A stretch of DNA of 64,000 nt from Tanypteryx hageni (GCA_028673005.1 CM054117.1:2046001-2110000), one strand, 5' to 3'; shown: positions 26,701-37,327, counted from the stretch's first letter. Translations and numbers: made by a program. The notes: generated from the sequence alone by a model not told the origin.

Positions 26701-29700
26701 TCCTCCAATCCTCTGTCTTTCTCTCACCTCTTCTTATCCTCTCTCCTTCCTCCATTCCTCCCGTCTTCCTCTCATTACTTCCATTGCTCTCTCTTTCCTC
26801 CACTCCACTGTCTTCCTCTCAATCCCTCCTCTTATCTCTCCTTCATCCATTCCTCCTGTTTTCCTCTCACTTCTTCCTCTCTTCTCTCCTTCCTCCATTC
26901 CTTCCTTCTTCCTCACACTCCTTCCTCTCCTCTCTCCTTCCTCCAATCATCCCGTCTTCCTCTCACTTCTTCCTCTCCTCTATCATTCCCCCACTCCTCC
27001 CGTCTTCCTATATTTCCTTCCTCTCCTCTCTCTTTCCTCCAATCCTCTGTCTTTCTCTCACTTCTTCTTATCCTCTCTCCTTCCTCCATTCCTCCCGTCT
27101 TCCTCTCATTCCTTCCATTGCTCTCTCTTTCCTCCACTCCTCTGTCTTCCTCTCAATCCTTCCTCTTCTCTCTCTTTCCTCCATTCCTTCCGTCTTCCTC
27201 TCACTCCTTCCTATCCTCTCTCCTTCCTCCAATAATCCCGTCTTCCTCTCACTTCTTCCTCTCCTCCATCATTCCTCCATTCCTCCCGTCTTCCTAACTT
27301 TCCTTCCTCTCCTCTCTCTTTCCTCCAATCCTCTGTCTTCCTCTCACTTCTTCTTATCCTCTCTCCTTCCTCCATTCCTCCCTTATTCCTCTCACTCCTT
27401 CCATTGCCCTCTCTTTCCTCCAATCCACCTGTCTTCCTCTCACTCCTTACTCTTCTCTCTCCTTCCTCCAATCCTCCCGTCTTCCTCTCACTTCTTCCTC
27501 TCCTCTCTCCTTCCTCCATTCCTCCTGTCTTCCTGTCACTCCTTCCTCTTCTCTCTTCTTCCTCCATTCCTTCCGTCTTCCTCTCACTCCTTCCTCTCCT
27601 CTCTCCTTCCTCCATTCCTCCCTTTTTCCTCAAACTCCTTCCTCCCCTCTCTCCTTCCTCCATTCCTCCCGTCTTCCTCTCACTTCTTCCTCTCCTCTCT
27701 CCGTCCTCCACTCATCCCGTCTTCCTCTCACTTCTTCCTCTCCTCTCTCCTTCCTCCACTCCTCCCGTGTTACTCTCACTTATTCCTCACCTCCCTCTTT
27801 CCTCCAATCCTCTGTCTTTCTCTCACTTCTTCTTATCCTCTCTCCTTCCTCCATTCCTCCCGTCTTCCTCTAATTCCTTCCATTGCTCTCCCTTTCCTCC
27901 ACTCCACTGTCTTCCTCTCAATCCCTCCTCTTCTCTCTCCATCATCCATTCCTCCTGTTTTCCTCTCACTTCTTCCACTCCTCTCTCCTTCCTCCATTCC
28001 TTCCTTTTTCCTCACACTCCTTCCTCTCATCTCTCCTTCCTCCAATCATCCCGTCTTCCTCTCACTTCTTCCTCTCCTCTATCATTCCCCCACTCCTCCC
28101 GTCTTCCTATCTTTCCTTCCTCTCCTCTCTCTTTCCTCCAATCCTCTGTCTTTCTCTCGCTTCTTCTTATCCTCTCTCCTTCCTCCATTCCTCCCGTATT
28201 CCTCTCATTCCTTCCATTGCTCTCTCTTTCCTCCACTCCCCTGTCTTCCTCTCAATCCTTCCTCTTCTCTCTCCTTCCTCCATTCCTTCCGTCTTCCTCT
28301 CACTCCTTCCTATCCTCTCTCCTTCCTCCAATCATCCCGTCTTCCTCTCACTTCTTCCTCTCCTCCATCATTCCTCCATTCCTCCCGTCTTCCTATCTTT
28401 CCTTCCTCTCCTCTCACTTTCCTCCAATCCTCTGTTTCCTCTCACTTCTTCTTATCCTCTCTCCTTCCTCCATTCCTCCCGTATTCCTCTCACTCCTTCC
28501 ATTGCCCTCTCTTTCCTCCAATCCACCTGTCTTCCTCTCACTCCTTACTCTTCTCTCTCCTTCCTCCAATCCTCCTGTCTTCCTGTCACTCCTTCCTCTT
28601 TTCTCTACTTCCTCCATTCCTCCCGTCTTCCTCTCACTCCTTCCTCTCCTCTCTCCTTCTTCCACTTCTCCCGTCTTCCTCTCAGTCCTTCCTCTCAACT
28701 CTCCTTCCTCCACTCCTCCCGTCTTCCTCTCACTTCTTCTTATCCTCTCTCCTTTCTCTATTCCTTCCGTCTTCCTCTCACTCCTTCCATTGCTTTCTCT
28801 TTCCTCCACTCCTCTGTCTTCCTCTCAATCCTTCCTCTTCTCTCTCCTTCCTCCATTCCTTCCGTCTTCCTCTCACTCCTTCCTATCCTCTCTCCTTCCT
28901 CCAATCATCCCGTCTTCCTCTAACTTCTTCCTCTCCTCCATCATTCCTCCATTCCTCCCGTATTCCTATCTTTCCTTCCTCTCCTCTCTCTTTCCTCCAA
29001 TCCTCTGTCTTCCTCTCACTTCTTCTTATCCTCTCTCCTTCCTCCATTCCTCCCGTATTCCTCTCACGCCTTCCATTGCCCTCTCTTTCCTCCAATCCAC
29101 CTGTCTTCCTCTCACTCCTTACCCTTCTCTCTCCTTCCTCCAATCCTCCCGTGTTCCTCTCACTCCTTTCTCTCCTCTCTCTATCCTCCACTCTTCTGTC
29201 TTCCTCTCAATCCTTCCTCTTCTCTCTCGATCATCCATTCCCCCTGTTTTCCTCTCACTTTTTCCTCTCCTCTCTCCTTCCTCCATTCCTTCCTTCTTCC
29301 TCTCACTCCTTCCTCTCCTCTCTCCTTCCTCCAATAATCCCGTCTTCCTCTCACTTCTTCCTCTCCTCTATCATTCCTCCACTCCTCCCGTCTTCCTATC
29401 TTTCCTACCTCTCCTCTCTCTTTCCTCCAATCCTCTTTCATTTTCTCATTTCTTCTTATCCTCTCTCCTTCCTCCATTCCTTCCGTCTTCCTCTCACTCC
29501 TTCCATTGCTCTCTCTTTCCTCCACTCTACTGTCTTCCTCTCAATCCTTCCTCTTCTCTCTCCTTCATCCATTCCTCCTGTTTTCCTCTCACTTCTTCCT
29601 CTCCTCTCTCCTTCCTCCATTCCTTCTTTCTTCCTCACACTACTTCCTCTCCTCTCTCTATCCACCACTCTTCTGTCTTCCTCTCACTCCTTCCTCTCCT

Positions 29701-31106
29701 CTCTTCTTCCTCCACTCATCCCGTCTTCCTCTCACTTCTTCCTCTCCCCTCTCCTTCCTCCTTTCCTCCTGTCTTTCTCTCACTCCTTCCTCTCCTCGCT
29801 CATTCTTCCACTCCTCTGTCTTCCTCTCACTTCTTCCTCTCCTCTCTCCTTCCTCTACTCCTCCAGTTTTCCTCTCACACCTTCCTCTCCTCTCTCTTTC
29901 CTCCACTCCTCTGTCATCCTCTCACTTCTTCTTATCCTCTCTCCTTCCTCCATTCCTCCCGTCTTCCTCTCACTCTTTCCATTCCTCTCTCTTTCCTCCA
30001 TTCCTCTGTCTTCCTCACAATCCTTTCTCTTTTCTCTCCTTCCTCCATTACTCCCGTCTTCCTCTCACTCTTTCCTCTCCTCTCTTCTTCCTCGATACCT
30101 CCCGTCTTCCTCTCACTTCTTCCTCTTCTCTCTACTTCCTCCATTCCTCCCGTTTTCCTCACACTCCTTCCTCTCCTCTCTCCTTCCTCCACTCCTTCCG
30201 TCTTCCTCAAACTCCTTCCTCTCCTCTCTCCTTCCTCCACTCATCCCGTCTTCCTCTCACTTCTTCCTCTCCTCTCTCATTCCTCCACTCCTCTGTCTTC
30301 CTCTCACTCCTTCCTCTCCTCTCTCCTTCCTCCACTCCTCCAGTGTTACTCTCACTCATTCCTCACCTCCCTCTTTCCTCCAATCCTCTGTCTTCCTCTC
30401 ACTTCTTCTTATCCTCTCTCCTTCCTCCATTCCTCCCGTCTTCCTCTCACTCCTTCCTCTCCTCTCTTCTTCCTCGATACCTACCGTCTTCCTCTCACTT
30501 CTTCCTCTTCTCTCTACTTCCTCCATTCCTCCCTTCTTCCTCTCACTCCTTCCTCTCCTCTCTCCTTCCTCCACTGCTCCCGTGTTACTCTCACTCATTC
30601 CTCACCTCCCTCTTTCCTCCAATCCTCTGTCTTCCTCTCACTTCTTCTTATCCTCTCTCCTTCCTCCATTCCTCCCGTCTTCCTCTCACTCCTTCCATTG
30701 CTCTCTCTCTCCTCCACTCCACTGTCTTCCTCTCAATCCTTTCTCTACTCTCTCGATCCTCCATTCCCCCTGTTTTCCTCTCACTTTTCCTCTCCTCTCT
30801 CCTTCCTCCATTCCTCCCTTCTTCCTCTCACTCCTTCCTCTCCTCTCTCCTTCCTCCACTCCTCCCGTGTTACTCTCACTCATTCCTCACCTCCCTCTTT
30901 CCTCCAATCCTCTGTCTTCCTCTCACTTCTTCTTATCCTCTCTCCTTCCTCCATTCCTCCCGTCTTCCTCTCACTCCTTCCATTGCTCTCTCTTTCCTCC
31001 ACTCCACTGTCTTCCTCTCAATCCTTTCTCTTCTCTCTCGATCCTCCATTCCTCCTGTCTTCCTCTCACTCCTTCCTCATCTCTCTCCTTCCTACATTCC
31101 TCCTAA
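23789..31106 (+). repeat. Long higher-order repeat, copy B (core segment)
   Basis: Partner of 12,612-19,927. A third, partial unit appears to start after it, since the landmark at 20,029 recurs at 31,160 (offset 11,131). The 11-kb organisation then ends near the LINE stub at 34.25 kb. Confidence 0.9.
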
Positions 31107-31159
31107 TTTCCTCTCAATCCTTCCTCTTCTCTCTTCTTCCTCCATTCCTCCCGTTTTCC

Positions 31160-32890
31160 TCAAACTCCTTCCTCTCCTCTCTCCTTCCTCCATTCCTCAC
31201 GTCTTCCTCTCACTTCTTCCTCTCCTCTCTCCTTCCTCCACTCATCCCGTCTTCCTCTCACTTCTTCCTTTACTCTCTCCTTCCTCCATTCCTCCCTTCT
31301 TCCTCTCACTCCTTCATCTCCTCTCTCCTTCCTCCACTCCTCCCGTGTTACTCTCACTCATTCCTCACCTCCCTCTTTCCTCCAATCCTCTGTCTGTTTC
31401 TCACTTCTTCTTATACTCTCTCCTTCCTCCATTCCTCCCGTCTTCCTCTCACTCCTTCCATTGCTCTCTCTTTCCTCCACTCCACTGTCTTCCTCTCAAT
31501 TCTATCTCTTCTCTCTCGATCCTCCATTCCTCCTGTCTTCCTCTCACTCCTTCCTCCTCTCTCTCCTTCCTCCATTCCTGCTGTTTTCCTCTCACTCCTT
31601 CCTCTTCTCTCTCCTTCCTCCACTCATCCCGTCTTCCTCTCACTCCTTCCTCCCCTCTCTCCTTCCTCCATTCCTCCTGTCTTCCTTTCATTCCTTCCTC
31701 CATTCCTCCCGTTTTCCTCACACTCCTTCCTCTCCTCCCTTCCTTCCTCCACTCCTTCCGTCTTCCTCTCACTTCTGCCTCTCCTCTCTCCTTCCTCCAT
31801 TCCTCCTGTCTTCCTGTCACTCCTTCCTCTTCTCTCTTCTTCCTCCATTCCTTCCGTCTTCCTCTCACTCCTTCCTCTCCTCTCTCCTTCCTCCATTCCT
31901 CACGTTTTCCTCAAAATCCTTCCTCTCCTCTCTCCTTCCTCCATTCCTCCCGTCTTCCTCTCACTTCTTCCTCTCCTCTCTCCTTCCTCCACTCATCCCG
32001 TCTTCCTCTCACTTCTTCCTTTACTCTCTCCTTCCTCCATTCCTCCCTTCTTCCTCTCACTCCTTCATCTCCTCTCTCCTTCCTCCACTCCTCCCGTGTT
32101 ACTCTCACTCATTCCTCACCTCCCTCTTTCCTCCAATCCTCTGTCTTCCTCTCACTTCTTCTTATACTCTCTCCTTCCTCCATTCCTCCCGTCTTCCTCT
32201 CACTCCTTCCATTGCTCTCTCTTTCCTCCACTCCACTGTCTTCCTCTCAATTCTATCTCTTCTCTCTCGATCCTCCATTCCTCCTGTCTTCCTCTCACTC
32301 CTTCCTCCTCTCTCTCCTTCCTCCATTCCTGCTGTTTTCCTCTCACTCCTTCCTCTTCTCTCTCCTTCCTCCACTCATCCCGTCTTCCTCTCACTCCTTC
32401 CTCCCCTCTCTCCTTCCTCCATTCCTCCTGTCTTCCTTTCATTCCTTCCTCCATTCCTCCCGTTTTCCTCACACTCCTTCCTCTCGTCCCTTCCTTCCTC
32501 CACTCCTTCCGTCTTCCTCTCACTTCTGCCTCTCCTCTCTCCTTCCTCCATTCCTCCTGTCTTCCTGTCACTCCTTCCTCTTCTCTCTTCTTCCTCCATT
32601 CCTTCCGTCTTCCTCTCACTCCTTCCTCTCCTCTCTCCTTCCTCCATTCCTCACGTTTTCCTCAAAATCCTTCCTCTCCTCTCTCCTTCCTCCATTCCTC
32701 CCGTCTTCCTCTCACTTCTTCCTCTCCTCTCTCCTTCCTCCACTCATCCCGTCTTCCTCTCACTTCTTCCTTTACTCTCTCCTTCCTCCATTCCTCCCTT
32801 CTTCCTCTCACTCCTTCCTCTCCTCTCTCCTTCCTCCACTCCTCCCGTGTTACTCTCACTCATTCCTCACCTCCCTCTTTCCTCCAATCC
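31160..32890 (+). repeat. 751-bp tandem sub-repeat, two full copies and one partial
   Basis: Landmark variants at 31,160, 31,411, 31,449 and 31,624 recur exactly 751 bp downstream (31,911, 32,162, 32,200, 32,375), and the first recurs again at 32,662 before the pattern diverges at about 32,890. The copies differ by a few substitutions, for example around 31,393 and 32,145. A related spacing of 750 bp links 10,460 with 11,210 and 21,494 with 22,244, so this sub-unit is older than its local expansion here. Confidence 0.88.
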
Positions 32891-34248
32891 TCTGTCTTTC
32901 TCTCACTTCTTCTTATCCTCACTCCTTCCTCCATTCCTCCCGTCTTCCTCTCATTCCTTCCATTGCTCTCTCTTTCCTCCACTCCTCTGTCTTCCTCTCA
33001 ATCCTTCCTCTTCTCTCTCTTTCCTCCATTCCTTCCGTCTTCCTCTCACTCCTTCCTATCCTCTCTCCTTCCTCCAATTATCCCGTCTTCCTCTCACTTC
33101 TTCCTCTCCTCCATCATTCCTCAATTCCTCCCGTCTTCCTACCTTTCCTTCCTCTCCTCTCTCTTTCCTCCAATCCTCTGTCTTCCTCTCACTTCTTCTT
33201 ATCCTCTCTCCTTCCTCCATTCCTCCCTTATTCCTCTCACTCCTTCCATTGCCCTCTCTTTCCTCCAATCCATCTGTCTTCCTCTCACTCCTTACTCTTC
33301 TCTCTCCTTCCTCCAATCCTACCGTCTTCCTCTCACTTCTTCCTCTCCTCTCTCCTTCCTCCATTCCTCCTGTCTTCCTGTCACTCCTTCCTCTTCTCTC
33401 TTCTTCCTCCATTCCTTCCGTCTTCCTCTCACTCCTTCCTCTCCTCTCTCCTTCCTCCATTCCTCCCGTTTTCCTCAAACTCCTTCCTCCCCTCTCTCCT
33501 TCCTCCATTCCTCCCGTCTTCCTCTCACTTCTTCCTCTCCTCTCTCCTTCCTCCACTCATCCCGTCTTCCTCTCACTTCTTCCTCTCCTCTCTCCTTCCT
33601 CCACTCCTCCCGTGTTACTCTCACTCATTCCTCACCTCCCTCTTTCCTCCATTCCTCTGTCTTTCTCTCACTTCTTCTTATCCTCTCTCCTTCCTCCATT
33701 CCTCCCGTCTTCCTCTCATTCCTTCCATTGCTCTCTCTTTCCTCCACTCCACTGTCTTCCTCTCAATCCCTCCTCTTCTCTCTCCTTCATCCATTCCTCC
33801 TGTTTTCCTCTCACTTCTTCCTCTCCTCTCTCCTTCCTCCATTCCTTCCTTTTTCCTCACACTCCTTCCTCTCCTCTCTCCTTCCTCCAATCATCCCGTC
33901 TTCCTCTCACTTCTTCCTCTCCTCTATCATTCCCCCACTCCTCCCGTCTTCCTATCTTTCCTTCCTCTCCTCTCTCTTTCCTCCAATCCTCTGTCTTTCT
34001 CTCACTTCTTCTTATCCTCTCTCCTTCCTCCATTCCTCCCGTATTCCTCTCATTCCTTCCATTGCTCTCTCTTTCCTCCACTCCCCTGTCTTCCTCTCAA
34101 TCCTTCCTCTTCTCTCTCCTTCCTCCATTCCTTCCGTCTTCCTCTCACTCCTTCCTATCCTCTCTCCTTCCTCCAATCATCCCGTCTTCCTCTCACTTCT
34201 TCCTCTTCTCTCTTCTTCCTCCATTCCTTCCGTCTTCCTCTCACTCCT

Positions 34249-34323
34249 TAAATGTAAGAAGGGACTACATAGTCTCAATTTCGCCCTAATAAAGTCGTTT
34301 GTCTGTCTGTCTGTCTGTCTGTC
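34249..34323 (+). mobile_element. Extremely 5'-truncated LINE 3' end with (TGTC)6 tail
   Basis: About 50 bp of non-satellite sequence followed by six TGTC units (34,300-34,323). It aligns with the last 55 bp of the long LINE: shared TAAATGTAAGAA, AATTTCGCCC and AATAAAG, about ten mismatches in 55, so roughly 80% identical by eye. It is a separate, older or sister-subfamily insertion whose 5' part was never copied. The left flank ends in CTCACTCCTT; the right flank resumes with CTTCCTCCATTCC. Confidence 0.88.
34288..34293 (+). promoter_or_regulatory. AATAAA polyadenylation-type signal in LINE stub
   Basis: AATAAA lies a few bases before the tetranucleotide tail, at the same place as in the long LINE. 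Confidence 0.6.
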
Positions 34324-35147
34324 CTTCCTCCATTCCTCCTGTCTTCCTCTCACTCCTTCCTCTTCTCTCTTCTTCCTCCATTCCTCCCGTTTTCCTCACA
34401 CTCCTTCCTCTCCTCACTCTTTCCTCCATTCTTCCTGTCTTCCTGTCACTCCTTCCTCTTCTCTCTACTTCCTCCATTCCTTCCGTCTTCCTCTCACTCC
34501 TTCCTCTCCTCTCTCCTTCTTCCACTTCTCCCGTATTCCTCTCAGTCCTTCCTCTCATCTCTCCTTCCTCCACTCCTCCCGTCTTCCTCTCACTTCTTTC
34601 TTCCCCTCTCTCCTTCCTCCACTCCTCCCGTCTTCCTCTCACTCCATACTCTCTTCTCTCCTTCCTCCACTCCTCCCGTCTTCCTCTCACTTCTTTCTTC
34701 CCCTCTCTCCTTCCTCCACTCCTCCCGTCTTCCTCTTACTTCGTTCTTCCCCTCTCTCCTTCCTCCACTCCTTCCGTCTTCCTCTTACTCCATACTCTCT
34801 TCTCTCCTTCCTCCACTCCTCCCGTCTTCCTCTCACTTCGTTCTTCCCCTCTCTCCTTCCTCCACTCCTCCCGTCTTCCTCTCACTTCGTTCTTCCCCTC
34901 TCTCCTTCCTCCACTCCTCCCGTCTTCCTCTCACTCCATACTCTCTTCTCTCCTTCCTCCAATCCTCCCGTCTTCCTCTCACTCCATACTCTCTTCTCTC
35001 CTTCCTCCACTCCTCCCGTCTTCCTCTCACTTCTTTCTTCCCCTCTCTCCTTCCTCCACTTCTCCCTTCTTCCTCTCACTCCTTCCTCTCCTCTCTCCTT
35101 CCTCCACTCCTCCCGTCTTCCTCTCACTTCTTTCCTCCCCTCTCTCT
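34324..35147 (+). repeat. Short satellite segment between the two LINE insertions
   Basis: About 820 bp of the same satellite in the same orientation. It is enriched for two variants, one with CACTCCATACTCTCTTC and one with CTTCTTTCTTCCCCTCTC. Both recur immediately right of the long LINE (40,890-41,010), so the LINE landed inside a pre-existing continuous block. Confidence 0.95.
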
Positions 35148-35234
35148 TAGTCTAATGCTCGTGGTAGCCTGACGTGCCTTCAGGTCGCTCCGTCCCCTTT
35201 CACTTTCCATTTTTAGCCATCCTGACCGCTGAAT
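35148..35234 (+). other. LINE 5' untranslated leader
   Basis: Eighty-seven bases between the satellite junction and the ORF1 ATG. An internal promoter would be expected here by analogy with other LINEs, but I recognise no specific element. Presence of this leader suggests the insertion is full length or nearly so. Confidence 0.6.
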
Positions 35235-35981
35235 ATGCCGCCGAAGGCTTTAAAGAAGGACGTTGAGTCCGATAGCACGGAGTTCCGTGCTATGATGGAA
35301 ACGGTTATGAAGACTATGTCTTCATTTCAAGATGAACTGAGCCAAATCCATAAGGAAGATACTCCTAAGAGAAAAGAATCCCTTTCATCCTTAGAGGATA
35401 GATTCAACAGCTTCCGAACAAAAGTGATCGAAGACTTCCGCCGTCTCACTGACCGCCTTAGTGATCTAGAGAAGAAAGGCGTGGAATTGGATGAGAGACA
35501 AGACGCCTTAGAGCAGTATTCCCGACGCAACTGTCTTCTCATTCATGGTGTAACGGAGAAGGAGAATGAAGATTGCTTACTTCTAGTGACTAAATTCTTC
35601 AAGGACGAAGTAAAAGAAGAGATCGACATGCAGCGTCTTTCCAGAGCTCACAGAATCGGTGTTCCCAGAAGCTCCAATCCTCACCCCAGAGCTATCATCG
35701 TCAGGTTTTTATCCTATCAGGAAAGAGACAAGGTGTGGAGAAACAAGAGACGCCTCAAAGGTACCAATTTTCTTGTCACCGAGTCGCTTACCTCTACGCG
35801 AAAAAAGTTATTGCAAGAGGTAGAAATGTTGACAGGACCACGTGGGGTCTGGACGCAAGACGGGAAAATAGTTGTCCTGCATGACGGCAGCAGACGGTTT
35901 ATCTCCACCATGAGAGATTTAGAGGCATTGAAGCGGGCCTGGCCCTCTCAGAAATCAACTCCGGGGGACGGACGTCGCTAA
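35235..35981 (+). CDS. LINE ORF1 protein, coiled-coil plus RRM-like nucleic-acid chaperone type
   Basis: A 248-residue intact frame from ATG to TAA. Residues 1-48 are polar and rich in Lys, Glu and Ser. Residues 50-97 form a heptad-like, strongly charged coiled coil (LEDRF, RLTDRLSDLEKK, LDERQDALEQYSRR) expected to oligomerise the protein. Residues 99-165 (NCLLIHGV to IIVRFLSY) look like an RRM-type fold, and residues 166-235 a basic C-terminal domain (KVWRNKRRLKG, LTSTRKKLLQE, GVWTQDGKIVVL). This is the general layout of L1, CR1 and L2 ORF1 proteins, which coat element RNA and assist target-primed reverse transcription. No CCHC zinc knuckle is present. The ATG is the first in the frame and follows the leader directly. 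It is the only undamaged gene in the window. Family assignment is from motif recognition, not a search. Confidence 0.88.
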   Translation: MPPKALKKDVESDSTEFRAMMETVMKTMSSFQDELSQIHKEDTPKRKESLSSLEDRFNSFRTKVIEDFRRLTDRLSDLEKKGVELDERQDALEQYSRRNCLLIHGVTEKENEDCLLLVTKFFKDEVKEEIDMQRLSRAHRIGVPRSSNPHPRAIIVRFLSYQERDKVWRNKRRLKGTNFLVTESLTSTRKKLLQEVEMLTGPRGVWTQDGKIVVLHDGSRRFISTMRDLEALKRAWPSQKSTPGDGRR

Positions 35982-36229
35982 GTAACCTTACGAGCAAGAC
36001 TTTGGATTTGCTTAGAAACTGACAAAGACCACTACGGCATAATCATTAGGTAACATCTGTCGTGCGTACTGCATTGTGCTACTTGAGTTCCTGTTTACCA
36101 CTAACTCCGTTTTTGTCATCGCCTGGCATCCCCGTTCCTGCATTTGCTGATTCTCGGCTGTTTTCCGTGTTCCTGAGAGAAGAAAGAAGCTCCCTGAGCG
36201 TTTCCGTCCCCCCTTCTTTAGCAGCGAGT

Positions 36230-36290
36230 TTCTTTTCTTTCTTTTCTTTCTTTTTTTTTCTTTTTCTCTTTTCTTTCTTTATTTCCCTCC
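36230..36290 (+). repeat. T/C-rich low-complexity tract in LINE inter-ORF region
   Basis: Runs of TTTC and TTTTC with a T9 core. Part of the LINE; unrelated in pattern to the flanking satellite. Confidence 0.75.
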
Positions 36291-36313
36291 CTTACGTGGC
36301 GTCCCAAGTGAAA

Positions 36314-36409
36314 ATTAGTGCCTGTGTATATTAGTGTCTGTTTATATTAGTGCCTGTGTTTATTAGTGCTTGTGTATATTAGTGCCTGTGTATATTAGTG
36401 CCTGTATTT
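36314..36409 (+). repeat. 16-bp tandem repeat, six copies, inside the LINE
   Basis: Six consecutive units close to ATTAGTGCCTGTGTAT with one to three substitutions each. The last unit runs into ATCTGTCTCCC. A related stretch at 36,612-36,656 resembles 36,396-36,440, offset 216. Confidence 0.9.
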
Positions 36410-36558
36410 ATCTGTCTCCCCTACATCCCTAGTTCTCCCAAGTTAATTCATTCATAGCCCCTCATTTCTCTAGTGTCAGTTCTCCCCACAGTGTTTTCAT
36501 TTTCGGTTCTCTCTAGTGCAATTTCTCCCAAAATCTAATCCAAAGAGCCCCTATTTCC

Positions 36559-36591
36559 CAGTGCTAGTGCTCCACGTAGTGTTTTATTCCA
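36559..36591 (+). repeat. 33-bp direct repeat, copy 1
   Basis: Repeated at 36,685-36,717 with four mismatches (CAGTGCTAGTGCTCC versus CAGTGTTAGTGTTCC, both continuing to GTGTTTTATTCCA). Confidence 0.85.
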
Positions 36592-36684
36592 ATCATCTCA
36601 CCAGTGCAAATAAGTGTCTGTAGTTATCTGTCTCCCTTCCACCCTTAGTGCTCCCAAAGCCGTTTCCCAATAGCTCTTACTCCA

Positions 36685-36717
36685 CAGTGTTAGTGTTCCA
36701 CTAAGTGTTTTATTCCA
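36685..36717 (+). repeat. 33-bp direct repeat, copy 2
   Basis: Partner of 36,559-36,591, offset 126 bp. Confidence 0.85.
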
Positions 36718-36940
36718 CTCACTCGATAAGTTCCTTTAGCTCTCTAGGGCAGTTCTCATATCCCTACAGTGCAGTGCTCGCGCCTTCCTGTGCTCCTCTG
36801 TTTTCCTTTGCAATTAGTTTATAACTTATGCTTTACTTGACCTGTGTGTATTTTCCTGCTTTTTCATTATACATTGCAATATTGTATTGTGTCTTGTATT
36901 CCTAACTTTGCGCATCCTACTCTATAAAATATCCTCACCT

Positions 36941-37327
36941 ATGTTTAATTCTTCCCCTGGAATCGTGCCCACTAATAGCACTTCTTTCCCGTTCGTACCT
37001 CCCATCAGTAGACCCTCCCAGCAGGACGTTATGACGCGCATTAGCTCTTCTGACTCTCCACCCCCCGCTGACCACCCTTTCCCCCGCTTTTCCCATTGCA
37101 CTCAAAATAACAACACATGCCCTCTCTCGCCCATCACCTCTTCCCCTGTCCCACCATATAACCTTAATACGCATGGTCCTCACACCCTCAACCCAGAGGC
37201 AGCAGAATTCTTACCCCCCCCCCCTCCATTCCACTCCCATCCCCACCCCCCTCACTACCTGCTATACATCCAGCCACAATCCGTACCTACTTTAACCCAC
37301 ATGCTCCTGATTTCATTCCTTCCCTAA
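36941..37327 (+). pseudogene. ORF2 N-terminal Pro/Ser-rich segment (frame 2)
   Basis: Starts at ATG 36,941 and remains open to 37,327. It is low-complexity, rich in Pro, Ser, Thr and His, with no catalytic motif. Near its end it has NPEAAEF (from 37,190). Related motifs NPHAPDF (from 37,294) and DPNASEF (from 37,348) lie in the other frame downstream. That three-fold motif spanning the frame change is the best evidence that the two segments were once one protein. Confidence 0.7.

Larger units (their letters stand above)
1..34248 (+). repeat. Left arm of a 48-bp polypyrimidine satellite array
   Basis: Tandem repeat of a 48-bp unit, roughly 700 copies. The unit can be recognised from the segments ATTCCTCCCGTCTTCC, CTCTCACTCCTTCC and TCTCCTCTCTCCTTCC. 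On the + strand a typical unit has only three purines: an A in CCATT or CCACT, a G in CCCGTC, and an A in CTCAC. Frequent variants are ACTCC for ATTCC, CACTTC for CACTCC, and a 47-bp form carrying AATCCTCTGTC, which shifts the reading phase. The period appears as 16-residue repeats in conceptual translations of either strand. Nothing other than satellite is visible here, apart from the higher-order duplications listed separately. No host gene is supported. Confidence 0.97.
35982..36940 (+). other. LINE inter-ORF region
   Basis: 959 bases without a supported gene. It contains a T/C-rich tract (36,230-36,290), a 16-bp tandem repeat (36,314-36,409), and degenerate duplications of AGTG-rich sequence. 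Short open frames here lack conserved features. Such a long spacer is more than a simple ORF1-ORF2 reinitiation gap would need, so ORF2 translation would require another mechanism; that is inference. Confidence 0.7.

Noticed and set aside
266..34289. Many very long + strand open frames encoding Ser/Leu/Pro/Phe-rich repeats
   Set aside because: Stop-free polypyrimidine satellite read in all three phases within one frame; no signal, domain or consistent phase. Many begin at non-ATG codons.
1..35147. Telomeric repeat
   Set aside because: The unit is 48 bp and pyrimidine-rich without a TTAGG or TTAGGG core.
36062..36334. 90-codon frame in the LINE inter-ORF region
   Set aside because: Starts at GTG, is Phe/Ser-rich because of a T/C tract, and has no conserved motif.
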